From Vanilla planifolia (taxonomy: Eukaryota > Streptophyta > Magnoliopsida > Asparagales > Orchidaceae): a stretch of DNA of 64,000 nucleotides. The stretch lies in contig JAIUJO010000163.1 of NCBI GenBank assembly GCA_023846275.1, forward strand, positions 985,001 through 1,049,000. The letters are read 5' to 3'. The position numbers and the translations under genes were made by a program. A model generated the notes under the pieces. It was not told the origin of the DNA. It was given only the letters and a program-made list of their open reading frames with translations, and did no database searches. Each line of letters opens with the position of its first letter. Position 1 is the first letter of the stretch. This document shows, piece after piece, positions 13,401 to 26,892 of this stretch.

Positions 13401-16400
13401 TTTGGATTGACTATAATTTACTAAAATAAATAATTATAAAAAAAAATTTGTTTTAATGTTAAGCAAATATAGATCAATGTTGAAATAATAAAAATTAAAA
13501 TAACATAATAAAACTAAATAAAAGTGATATAAAGGTCACATCATAGAAGAACTCTAATTTCATTATAACATACCCAAATAAAATCAAATGCCTTAACGAA
13601 ATAACATTAATTATTCTAGAAGTTGCATAACAAGATTCTAAATAAAAAGAGTGTCACATTCCTGCTCATAAAATAATTAGAAAAAGAAAATCTCATAAAA
13701 AGGCAATGCTCTAAAAAATAAAATTTTTAAAGATAAAAAATAATTAATAAAGCTCGTTTGTTGTGTCCAAAGACTTTTCTTTCCACTTTGTTAAAGCTAA
13801 TTTCAATTTATTTTCAGTTAATAATGAAAATATCAATAAATAATAATAAATTATTTATAATATTAAATAAATACAAATTAGTGCTAAAGCTAGAGGAGTT
13901 GAAGCAATACGCCATTACCAAATAAAATTGAGGTAAGGATCACATGAGAAGAGAATTGAAATTTAATTATAATGAAAACAAATTTAAGAAAAAAATCTTT
14001 CAAAAACACAGGGTGATTGGGTAGAGAATATATAATAATAAAATAATTAAAAAAATAGAAATGAAAATACAATTGGGTAGAACTCCTTGATGTGAGTCCG
14101 ATGAAAAATGGTTTGCCTCCATTCAACCATGTCTACAATTACGGGAAATCACTAAATAAAATAAGCATTAATAAAAATAATTTTTTGTTATAATATTAAT
14201 ATATAATATAGAAAACATTGACGTAAATTGAACCAATGTATAATAAGCAAAACAACTATAATAATTTCAAAAATTGTTTAGAGAAATTGCATTACAAGAT
14301 AATAAAAAGAACAAATATGATGTACTTAATCAACCACAGAACTATAAATTAAAATATCTCATAAATCATTCAAAAATCATAGACACTATAATACAAAAAA
14401 TATAATAATGAGTTTTTAATTGAATAGAACTCTCCAAGCTGAGTCCAACAATGTTTGTTTCATCTCCTCAAACCTTTAAAATAGCTAATAATTGAATATA
14501 AAAAAAAGCTCAAATAATATTAAATTACTGTATTAATGTTAAACACATAAGAAATAAAGCTTAAGTAAGATAACCTAAAGCTATGTTATACAACAAATAA
14601 ACGTAATGTAAAGCTCACAAAACAACAAAATTAGATTGGTAGTACAAAAAATTTATATTCCACCATGTAAGATGTTCTAATAGAATATTCTCAATTATCA
14701 AACGTGGTATAAATAAACATTGTTTTGAATAAGTACAAATTACTAATTTAAAATGTGTATAATAATGACTTATTATTTTAATATTAGGCAAATATATATT
14801 AAAGCTAAAACAAGAAAAATTTAACTGCTATAACATAACCAATTCAGGGTAACACAAAGGTCACAAATATAAAGATTTAGAGTTACATAGTAATAAAAAA
14901 ATTAAGCCCAAAAATATTTTAAACTATCAAGAAAAATATTTAATTTGATAGATCTCATCAAGTTATGTCCAACAACATTTGTTTTGCCACAATGGGACCT
15001 CCTTTAGAACTATTATTCATTTTAATATAAACAAGCATAAATAAAGATATATTATTATTTTAATATTGAGAAAAACATATTAAAGTAAAAATAAGGTAAT
15101 TTAAAGCATTATAACAATACAAAATCAAAGATAAATAATGGTCACTTAGGTGAATATTTAGAGTTATATAAAATATTACAAAATTTTTCATAAAACTAGC
15201 AAAAACCATAAAAATAAAATATTTAAAATATAATTATGAATATTTAGATAGATAGAACACATTGAGATGAGTCCAATAATACTTGTTTCTTCTACATTAG
15301 ATCTCATTTCGAATTACTATGAACTACCAAATCTATTAAACATAAATAATAATAATAAATTAGTTTTCGTGTTTAGTGAATAAGTATAAAAATTGAAGTT
15401 ACTTGAATTAACTTATTATAAATAAAAAAAACAAAGAAATCTAAAGGTCATATGAAAGGACAATCATAGTCTCATAATAATATATCCACATCAACATGAA
15501 GCTTTTCAAAAAAATAAATAATCTATGAGGAAAGTTGCATTAAAAGATACGTGATTGAGTGTAACATTTCTTATTATCAAATATCATACAATTGAAGATG
15601 TGTAATAAAACATAAAAAATTATTAGAAAATAAAATATTTAAAAATTAAAAATGAATATACAATTAGATATAGATCATTAAGAGGAGTCCAAGAACATTT
15701 ACTTCATGGCTATTAGAACATAATTGGAATTGGTACCAATTACTAATATCAATAAGCACAAATAATAAAAAATTATTTTTCTATAATAACAAAACATATA
15801 TTAAAAAATAAATGACATAAAATGAAGTAGTGTATAAAAACATATAAAAGCATAAAATTTGAAGAAAAGTGATAAAGTGTGAGGATATTTTACATTCAAT
15901 AATCCAACTACATTTGCTTAATGTGTCATCCTTTGGGATAAATGTGAATCACAAAACTAAACAAGCATAAGCAATGATAGATATTAATTTTCTTAAAACA
16001 TTATATATTAAACAACAAATAACATAAATTCAAGCAATATAATATAACAATCAAATTGATACAAGTATGACATGAGAGGAAAAGTAGAGTTTCTTAGTCA
16101 TATATTCAAATAAAGAAAAAGCATTTGAAGAAATTAGATAAGTTATGCTAGAAAGTTCTATCCAATGATACTAAGAAATCATATATAATGCTCTTGATTT
16201 TCAAATCAGGGACAAATTTAAATATCTTATAAATCACAAAAATTCTTCAAATTAAAATATTTAAAAATATAAAAAGAAATATCTAATTAGTTAAAGCTTA
16301 TCAAGATGAGTCCAATATTTTTCATTTTATCTTAAACAGATTTTGTTAAGAATTACTATAAATTACAAAAGTTAACAATCATAAAAAATAGTTAATTATT

Positions 16401-17508
16401 ATTTTTTTTTAAATAAATTTATATATAAAAGCTTAAGTATGCTATAAAAAAGCAACATAAAATAACAAAATTAAAGGGCTAAAAAGGTTACATGAGAGGT
16501 GAATTATATTTTTATAATAATATAACACAATCAAAACAAAACTTTTGAAAAACTAAGATAAATTATATGGGATAATAACATTCTAATATACTAGGAACCC
16601 AAAGAAAAACACCCTTGGTCATCAAATGAGGCGAGAATAAAAATATCTTATAAAATATCCCATAATAATGTAATAGAAAATATTAAAAAAATATGAAAAT
16701 AAATATTTAATTGGATATAGATCCTTGAGACAAACCAAAGTCAACATTATATGACAATTATGTTTTAATTATAAAATATCCTAACCAAACAAAGAACTAT
16801 TAGAACATGATATTAATTATATAAGAAAGTTGTTTTCCATAATGCTAAAGAGATCAAGTGTAGCATTCTCAATCATTAAATCATTTACAAAAAGAAAATA
16901 TCTAATAAAAGGTGCACAAATCTTAGACAATAAAATGTTTAAAAATGTCTAATTTAATGATTAATTGGTTGGAGCTCATTACGTCTAATGCAAGAATGTT
17001 GGTTTCATCTAGATCAAACCTCATTAAGTATTAGTATGAATTACCAATTTAAATGAACATGCATAAAAATAAATTATTATTTTAAAATTAAGCAAATATA
17101 TGTTAAAGTAGAAATAAGGTAAATTAAAGTAATGTAATATAAGAAATTTTAAGGTACATAAATGTTATTTAAGAGAAAATTTAGAGTTACATATTGATAT
17201 AACAAAATCAAAGAGAAAAAATAGAAGAAATAAGAAAAATTACGTGCAAAACCTTTTGGTCAAAATACTATGGAGAACAAGCACAACATTATTGATCATA
17301 AAATATGTTTGAATTGAAATTCCTTATAAATCTTGCCAATTCCTCACAAAATAAGATATAAAATATTAAAAAACTAATATTTAATTATATGGAACACATT
17401 TATATGACTACAACAACATTTGTTTTATCCACATCAAATCTTTTTTAGAACTCACTAATTATCAAATTAATTAAACATAAATAATAATAATTTATTGTTT
17501 TAAATTTT
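10481..17508 (+). repeat. Satellite-like tandem array, block C (units on + strand)
   Basis: Same family, now on the plus strand. The 'gtccaa' landmark (or a diverged form) lies near 10843, 11255, 11675, 12055, 12590, 12957, 13362, 13768, 14095, 14442, 14967, 15270, 15688, 16300, 16735, 16995 and 17410. Full-length spacings are 405-420 bp. Shorter or longer intervals reflect internal deletions or a lost landmark. A clear example of the short inverted repeat in the unit is 'agtccaat' (10842) facing 'attggacct' (10867). The 13890-14126 minus-strand open frame lies wholly inside satellite units. No gene is visible. Confidence 0.85.
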
Positions 17509-20035
17509 CTTGAATAATTTCAAATAAACTTTTGTCAAGATTAGGAATGCTACAACTAATCTCTATAGTATCTTAGAATGCAACTTTCATGTACAATTTA
17601 ACTCATTTTTTCAAATGTTCTTATTTCATTTGGTTATATTACTATGAATCTCTAATTCTTCTTAAGTGTGGCATTTATAATCACCTTCTTTAAGTAAAAT
17701 AACATTACTACAATGTATCTAAATGTAGATTTAACATATATTTACTTAAAATTTAAAAAATAATTTTATGTTAATTTAAATTATTTATTTTATTTATTTT
17801 TTAAAATTCCAATTGAGGTGCGATCAAGATAAAACAAATGTCCTTTAAGTTAACTCAATAAGCTCCACTTAATAAAATATTCATTTTTATATTTTTTTAA
17901 AATAAATTATTTCATTAGAATTTTACTATGAGTCAATTTAATTTGTACCTGATCTCATTATACAGTATGTTATAAATCTCTTATTATCTTTTAATGCTAC
18001 TTTCTTACCTAGTTTGTCTCATTTCTTTAATGTTTTTTTTTTGTTTTTGTTATATTACTATGAAACTTTAATTCTCATCTTGTGACCTTTGAGTCATTTG
18101 AATTTGGTCATTATATATTTGTTCAAATTTACACATTTTAACTTTAATATATATTTGCCTAATATCCATATAATAATTTACTATTTTTATACCTTTTTTA
18201 TTGTGGTAATTTATTGAAATTGCTATCTAGGTCTGATCAAGATGAACCAATTATCTTTTTACACATCTAAGCAAACACTATCTACCTAAATATTGATTTC
18301 TTAATTTTAAAAAATTTTCTTTGGCAAGCTGTATTGGTCAATTTAATTCACAACAGGTTTGATGATCAACAACATTGCATTCGATCTCCTTAGCATATGG
18401 CATGCAACTTTTATGTAAACTTTATCCCATTCATTCTAAGTTTTCATTTTGACTTTGTTATATTATTATTAATCTTTTTTCTCTTCTCTTATGATGTTTA
18501 CATTGTTTTGATTATGTTAAATTATATTACTTAAATTCATCTAATTTATTATTTATTATTTGTTGACTTAATTTTAAAATAATAAACTATTATTGTTTAT
18601 GTCTGTTTACGTAGTAATTCGTAGTAATTCAAAAGTGGTCTGATCAAGAGCAAAACAATGTTGATGCACTCTCCTAAACAATCTCAATCCAATTAATTAT
18701 TTTTTAAAATATTTTATTTTCAATGCTTTTGTATTTTATACAAAGCATTTTGATTTGCAGCTAGTTTGATGATCAAATGTCTTAACCAAGATCTTTCTTC
18801 GTATCTCTGATGGTGACTTTCTTATTAAGTTTTCTAAATGTTTCAAATTTCTTGGATTTCTTTAATTACACTGCTACGTAACCATAATCATTTGTAATGT
18901 AGCTTTAATGTTAGTGTTATTTAGTTATATTACATTGCATCATATTAGTTAATATTTGAAGTTACTTAAATTGGTATTGTGCTATAATTCTAAAAGCATG
19001 TATTTAAAAGAATTACCATCAGACTTATCTTAACAAGCTCTATCCAATTATATATTCATTCTATATTTTAAATATTTTTTTTAATTATTTTTGCATAATT
19101 CATGATATATTTTTAATCACACCTTATCTTATGATTAAGGATGTCACAATCCTTAGTAAGTTGGAATAAAGGCTTCTCGTATAATTTATCTCATATTATT
19201 ACATTTTTACATTTGATTTGGTTATATTAATATGTAACACAAAATGTACTGTAGGACAACCTTTAATGTATTTGCATTGGTTATATTAATTCACTAAAAT
19301 ATCTCTCATTTTAGTAATATTGTGTATTTAGACATTTTTAGTAATATTATTTTTTCTTATTCATTTTAGTAATATGTAGTAGTTCTGAACGAGGTTAGAT
19401 AAAGATGAAGAAAATGTCAGTGGACCTTTGTCAATGAGCTATATAACATTCAATATTCATTTCCATATTTTAAAATGTTCTCATCTTTTTTGGATATGGG
19501 ATAATTTATGAGGACTTTCAGAACATATTTAATTTGATGATCGATGATTTTACACATAGCCTATTTTGAATCTTGGAGTAAAACTTTTGTAATTTTTAAA
19601 AATTCAAAACATGGACTCATTAAGGAAAAATTAAAATTATATACACATCCTAAAGCCCTTTTTCCAATTAAAAAATATTTTCTTTATTTTTAAATATTTT
19701 ATTTTGTCGGTTATTGGCATGCCTTTTGAGGTATTTTTATTAGTGCAAAACTAGATGATGAATGATGATACTATCAATCTCCTTATTACCAAGCAAAAAT
19801 GATTATTCATATGATTAGTCTCATTTCTTGAAAAGTTTTTCTATGATTTGGTTGTATTGCTACAAAACTATAATTCTCCATTAATATGGCTTGTATATCA
19901 CTTTGAATTTTTTATATTATATAGATTAAATTTTCATATTTCTACTTTAATATATATATTAAAAATATTAAAATAATAATTTCTTAAAATTGATGCTTGT
20001 TCAAATTGATAATTCATATCAATTCATTAATGAGT
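17509..20035 (-). repeat. Satellite-like tandem array, block D (units on - strand)
   Basis: Units return to the minus strand after a tail-to-tail switch at about 17505-17530. Plus-strand words ('aaataataataatttattg') run directly into minus-strand words ('gctacaactaatctc' near 17549). Further units have landmarks near 17970, 18380, 18775, 19140, 19545 and 19765. The part from about 18605 onward is the left end of a large duplication whose other copy starts at about 54998. One shared peculiarity is a shortened unit at about 19540-19680, where two distant parts of the unit are joined. Confidence 0.85.
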
Positions 20036-23000
20036 AGAATTTTTTTTGTTTTGTCTCCATCGGACCATGTTAGGCATTATTGCAAATTCTTAAATTCAAT
20101 ATGTGTGAAAAATAAAAAAATAATATTTTAAAAATAACTAAATATATATTAATGTTTAAGTAAGTAAAATTAAAGAAATTTCATATAACCTAATGAAGCT
20201 ATTATAAAGGGCACATAAGAGTTGTTCTAGCAGTTCATACTAATATATCCAAACTGAAAAGAAAGATTTCAACAAATGAGAAATATTGTATGAGAAAGTT
20301 CGATTCCAAGATACAAGAGAGCTAACCTAAACTAAAAAAATATTCAAAAAAATATAAACAAATATTTAATTTGTTAATGCTTTTTTTTGTGTCTAAGTAT
20401 ATTTCTTTCAACATGATCAAACCTCTTTTGAAATTGTAACAAATATTAAAAGAAAAAAATAATAAATAATAATAATTATAATTATATTTAATAGATATAT
20501 AATATTTTAATAATAAAGAAATTGAAGAAATATAAATAACCAAATCAAAGTGATGTTAAGGTTACATAAATGGAGAATTACAGTTTCATAGTAATTAGTC
20601 GAAATTAACAAAAATAATTTGATGAAATGAGATAAATTGTGTACGAATCTTGTATTGCAAGATACTAAGAAGAGTGATATTGAAATCTTTAATCAAAAAA
20701 TTATGTATGAGCCAAAAAGTCTTATAAAGTGTACCAAAACTAGTAGAATAAAATACTTTAAGAAAATGATACAAATTTGGAGAAAGCCTATTAAGATTTT
20801 TGTAGAACATCATTAAAAATTTTTTAACTAAAATTAAAAAACATTAAAAAAAAAATAAAAGAAAAGAAAATGCCATAAGAGAGGACAGATAGAATAATAA
20901 AATAAATGGACCAAATGAAATTAAAAAATTGGAAGAAATAAGATAAATTACAGTGAAAAGTTGCTTCCAAAGGTATTAACGAGATCGAGTGTAACATCCT
21001 TATTCATCAAGTCAAGTGTGAATTCAAATTCCTTCTACAACATGCCTAGCTTAAAAAGTAAAATTTTTAAAAATTTAGAAGTAAATATTTAATTAGGTAA
21101 AAAATGTCGACATGAGTCCAACATTTGGAATTATGGTAAACAATGAAATGAATTTACATAAATAATCATAAGGTATTATTTCACAATATATAAATTTTTA
21201 GTAATGACAAAATATGGTAAACTTAAGCACCAAAATATGGTCAAATCATAGTGATGTAAAGCATACATGAGAGAAGAATTTTTATTTTATATTGATATAA
21301 CAAAATCAATGTGAAACATTGGAAGAAATGAGAAATAATTATGGAAAGAGGCTTTCTAAGATACTAGATAGAATGGGTGCAGCATCTTTGATCTTGAAAC
21401 CAAGGAAAGCATAAAAATGTCCTCTAAAGAATGCCAATGCTTGAGAAAATAAAACAATTATTAAAATTCAATTGAATATTTAAATGTATGATTTTACCAA
21501 GATGAGTGCAATGTCATTTATCATGCCTCCATCACTATTTGTTTAAAATTACAATGAATTATTATAGTAAATTAACACAAATAGCCATAAATTATTTCTT
21601 TAATATTTTTAAATACAAAATGAGATAAATTAAAGTAAAGTAATATATCTAAACAATTCTGACATAAGTGTCACATTAGATGAGATTTAGAATTACATTT
21701 TAGAATAAAATAATCAATGAGAAAAATTTAATGAATTAAGATTAATTTAAAAAACTATATTCTGCATTATTAAAACAATCAAGTGTTACACCTTCAATCA
21801 CCTGACTAGGAAGCAATCAAAAAGATTCATATGGCTTGCTATAATAGTAAAAAAAATTAAAAACATAAAAAAATATTTAATTAGATAAAGCCAATTTAGA
21901 AGAGTCCAATGAGATTTGTTTCTTTTCAATTGGATCTTGTCTAGAATTAAAAAAAATAACTAAAGTAAAGAAGCATAAATAAAAAAAATATTCATCACGC
22001 ATTATGTAAACATATAATGATATTGAAATGATATTAATTAAAGAAATGTAATTTAACCAAATCAAGGCCATGTAAAGTCACATAAAAGAAGATTTAGAGC
22101 TATATAGCAACATTAGGAAAAAAAGCAAGGCCAAAAGTGAGATAAATTTTACGATAATGTTATGTTCTAAGATATAAAGGAGAATGAGGGCTACACATTG
22201 ATTAGAAATTAAGATTGAATCAATATTTCTCATAGGAATCAAAAAAAAGAATGTAAAATACTTTAAAATATTAATTTAAATTTAATTGGATTAAGCTTGT
22301 CGAGATAAGTCCAATGTCTTTTTTCCTGTTTTGATGAGACCTCATTTTTAAATACTTAACTAATCGAAGTGAATAAGCTTAAAGAATAATAAATTCTATT
22401 TCTAATATATAATAAATTTAAGATAAAATTAAAATTAGAAAAATTGATGCAATGTTGTCGAAGTAAATGTAAGTGTTGCAATGGTAACACGATAAACGAT
22501 TTAGTGTTACATATTAGCAAAAGAAAATGAAAGTAAAACATTTAAAGAAATGAAAATTTGTATTATTAAAGTTGCATTCTATCATACTAAATAGATTGAG
22601 ATTAACATCCTCAGCTTCCAATTCAAGAACAAATCAACATTTTTTGTAAAACTTTCCAAAACCTTCGAAAATAAAATAATTGAAAATAAAAAGGATAAAC
22701 ATTTGATTTGATTGAACTTGTTGAGATGAGTCTAGTAATATTTATTTCATCTTTATGAGACCTAATATGGAATTACTAATAAATGACAAATTTAATAATT
22801 ATAATTATATAATAAGGATGTATTTAGATAAACTGAACAAATGTAACTAACCAGCTAAATTTAGTGTAAAGGTTAAATTTAATAAGATTTAGAGTTACAT
22901 TATATTATAAAAAAATAAAAGAAGAAAATTTATAAGAGTTGAGATAAATTGTATCACAAATTATTTTCTAAAATACTAAGGAGAATGAGCACAATGCCTA

Positions 23001-25102
23001 TACATACAATTGGGTCAAAACTTAAATATCTGATAAACTATACAACCATGCAAATAATATTAAAAAACATGCAAATGAATATTTGTGTAGATAAAGCTCA
23101 TTAAGATGATTTTAGAGATGTATGTTTCATCTCTTTCTAACATCGTTTAGAATTATTAGTTGCTACCCATGTAAATAAATATAAATATAAATAAATAGTT
23201 ATTCTAATATTAGGTATATATTAAGGCTAAAATGAGTTAAATTGAAACATGTATCATGGCCAAATTAAGACAATGTAAACATCACATTATAAGAGATTTA
23301 TAATTACATAGTAATATAATAAAATCAAAATGAATAGTTTGAAACTAATGAGATAAATGTTATTTTAAAGTTGTATTCCAATATAATAATGGATCAAGTA
23401 CAAGATCAATGATGGTCGTGAAAGACAAATGAAAATTAATGATTAAATGTGCAAAATCCATAAAATATTAGTATTTTGAAATGTAAAAAAGGAATATTTA
23501 GTACGATAGAGTTTGTTAAGGCAAACCCAATGACATCAGTTTAGTCTTCATTAGATCTGGTTTGGAATTATTACAAATGAACAAACTAAATTAGAAAAAT
23601 AAAGATTAAATTATAATTTTAATAAAATTTATACAAAAATTTAAATGACATAAATCGAACAAACGTATTATAACTAAATCATATCAATGTAAAAGTCAAG
23701 ATAAAAGATTTAGAATTAACAATGACCATATTAAAAGGAAAAATAAGAACAAAAAAATAAATTATATAAGAATGTTTAATTCCTTAACACAAAGGTGATC
23801 AAGTGTATGACTGTTCTTCATGAATTAAGGGATGAATTGAAATGATTTCTAAACTATGCAAAAATCTTAAAAAATAATTACAATATTAAATAATACAAAA
23901 ATAAATGTATAGTTAGATGTAGGTACAACTTTAAATATTGTTGTTTTGTCCTTATAAGACATTAATTAGAAATTTTGCAAATTTCCAAAGTAAATAAGCA
24001 TAAATAATAATACAATCTTATTATGATATAAAGTAGATATATAATAAGAAGGAAATGAGATAAATTAAAGTCATGTGATATATTCAAATAAAAGGAATAT
24101 CACAAGCACAACAGATATAAATTGTACAACAAAACAAAAGGGAAATATTTACATAAATGAGATAAATTCTATAAGAAAATTGTATTCAATTATATTAGAT
24201 GGATTGAGTGGAACATCTTAGATTGTCATAAACGATACCAAAACCCATTAATTTAACTATAATGATACCAAAACCTAAGTTGATAAAATATTAAAAATTG
24301 TAGAAATGATTATTTAATTATATAAAACCCATTGAGATAAGTCTAATTATATTTGTTTTTTTGACTTTTCATGAAATTACTATGGATTATTTATTGTTAT
24401 GTCATGTATGATAAAAAAATATTATTTTAGTATTTTGTAAATATATAATAAAACTAAAGTGAAATAAATTGGTGTAATATAATATAACCTATTCAAAATA
24501 ATGCAAACATCACATGAGGTGAGATTCAGAGTTACAAATAATATAATAAATTGAAAGAAGAAAATTTCATGAAAATGAGATAAGGTGTATGAAATTTTTT
24601 GATTACAAGATCCTAAGGAGATCGAGGGTAACATGCTTAAATTTCAACCTTATAAATTTTGAAATATCATTTAAAATGTTTTTGCGATAAAAACTAATTA
24701 AAAAATATAAAAATCATTTTTTAATATATTAAAGCTTATCGAGATATATCCAACGAGATTTGTATAAGTTTGAATAGACTTTTTTTGGGTTACTACTAAT
24801 TACCAAAGAAAAGAATCATAGATAATAAGTAATATATTAATATTATGTAGATTTTCTTAAAACTTTAATGAGATAAACTGAAGTAATATAGTTAAAAAAA
24901 TCTATGTGATCTAAAAGGAACACGAAATGAGACTTTAAATTACAAAACAACATAATAAAATTGAAGAAAAACATTTGAAGAAATGGTTTAAATTATACGA
25001 CATGGTTCATTTTAAAGATACAATAAAAATTGACAAAAAAATAGCATTCTTCAATCAAGTATGAATCTAAATGGCTTGTATTGTGAGCAAAAATCTTAGA
25101 CT

Positions 25103-25108
<6 letters not shown>

Positions 25109-25151
<43 letters not shown>

Positions 25152-25165
25152 TATATATATATATA
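25109..25165. repeat. AT dinucleotide microsatellite
   Basis: About 57 bp of alternating A and T, interrupted once by 'gtac' at 25147. It is followed at once by the satellite words 'aaatgaatatttaat', so it expanded at the A+T-rich end of a unit. The matching place in duplication copy 2 (about 60960) lacks the microsatellite and about 200 bp around it. Confidence 0.95.
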
Positions 25166-26850
25166 AATGAATATTTAATCAAATAAAGCTTTTTGTGAGG
25201 AGTGCAAAATTGTCTATTTTCTTCTCTATTGCACCCCGCTTAGAATTACTGCAAATTACCAAACTAAATAAGTATAAAATTAAATAATGATATGGTGTAG
25301 AAATGCATTAAAAATAAAACTATATAAATCAATGAAATGAAATATAACAAAAATTTAGCAATCTATAGATTTGACATTTTTTCACACAATATTGTAACAA
25401 AAAATATAAAATTTGAACAAATAAGGTAAACTATACAAGAAAGTTAATTTTTAATAGGGAAAGTTGTCATGTGTAATATCCTCATTCATCAAATCTTGTA
25501 TGAATCATTTGCTCTTGATGACCTAAGTTGAAATTACTTTAATAAACAAAATAAGTAAGCATATATAATAGCAAATTATTTCATTAATATTAAGCAAATA
25601 TGTATTTTGGCTAAAATAATATAAATTGAAGCAAATTATTATAACTAAATTAATGTGATGTAAACGTCACATGCTCAAAGATTTAGGTTACATAGCAATA
25701 TAACACATTCAGAGTGAACTATTTGAATAAATGAGATAAATTTAATAGGAATGTTCTTTTGTATGATATCAAGTGTAACATCTTCGATCATGAAATAAGG
25801 TACAAATTGAAATAACTTGTAAACAATCTAAGACCTTGTAAAATAAAAAACATCTAAAAAATAAAATAAGTATTTAATTAGATAAAATTCATCAAGGTAA
25901 GACTAATGATGTTTTTTTTATCGCATCATACCATATTTTGAATTATTTTAAAATTCCATTATCATTAACCATAAATATTAATAAATTTTTTTTTAAAATG
26001 AATAATTAAGTTTAAATGCATTAATTTCGTATTATAACCAATAAAAGCATTGTAAAGGTGAAACAAAGGAGGAGTATCATAGTTTCATAACAATATAAAC
26101 AAATCAAAGCAAAAAATAAAAAAAAAATGAGGCAAGTTCAACAATATCTTTTTCTTCTTGATGAAATCTTTTTTTAAGTTATTGCGAATTAAAAAAGTAT
26201 CTAACTATAAATAATAACGAATTTTTATTTTAACATAAAATAATTTAAAATGAAAATTTAAATAACTTTAATTAAAATAATTCGATATACCAAAGTGGAA
26301 AACATTCAAAGAACACAAAAGAAGAAAATTAGAATTATTTAATGAAATAACCAAATAAAAAAGTTGAAAAACTGAGATAAATTGTAGGGAAAAGTTACAC
26401 TCAAAGATACTAAGAAAATGCAGCACGATATCCTCAGTCTTCAAATATTGTACAAATGAAAATGTCTAATAAAATATGTAAGACTATAATGAAATAAAAA
26501 AGTTATAAAGCAAAAAAATTATTTAAATGGAAAGAGCTTATTGAGATAGACTAAAAAAATTAAAAGGCTAAGATAATAAAAATTATTATTTAAAAAAATG
26601 CAATGTAATGTGAGAATAAGATAAAATGAAGCAAAGAAATATGGTAAAATCAAAATGATATAAACATCACATAAGGTAAAATTTTTATTTTCATAATAAT
26701 ATAATTAAAGAAAAGAAAAAAAATATTCAAAAGAATGAGACAAATTGTTTATTCAAGCTGTTTTACAAGATACTAAGGAGAACAAGCGTGACAACCTACG
26801 TCATCAAATATGGTCAAAGTCAAAATGTTTCATAAATTTTGAATAAGGAT

Positions 26851-26892
26851 TAGAAAATATAATATTAGAAAATATAATATTAGAAAATATAA
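26851..26892. repeat. Short tandem repeat, 15 bp x almost 3
   Basis: The 15-bp word 'tagaaaatataatat' occurs at 26851 and 26866, with a third partial copy at 26881. It lies in the 'aaaatataaaaatgaatatt' portion of a satellite unit and is a local slippage expansion. Confidence 0.9.

Noticed and set aside
10481-17508. Blocks B and C as arms of one giant palindrome
   Set aside because: Units on the two sides of 10480 show no shared private indels that I could find and the join is between different unit phases; opposite polarity alone does not make a palindrome.
20010-20035. Palindrome 'aattgat...atcaatt' at the polarity switch as a recombination signal
   Set aside because: Arms are only 7 bp in very A+T-rich sequence, and copy 2 does not preserve them, so chance cannot be excluded.
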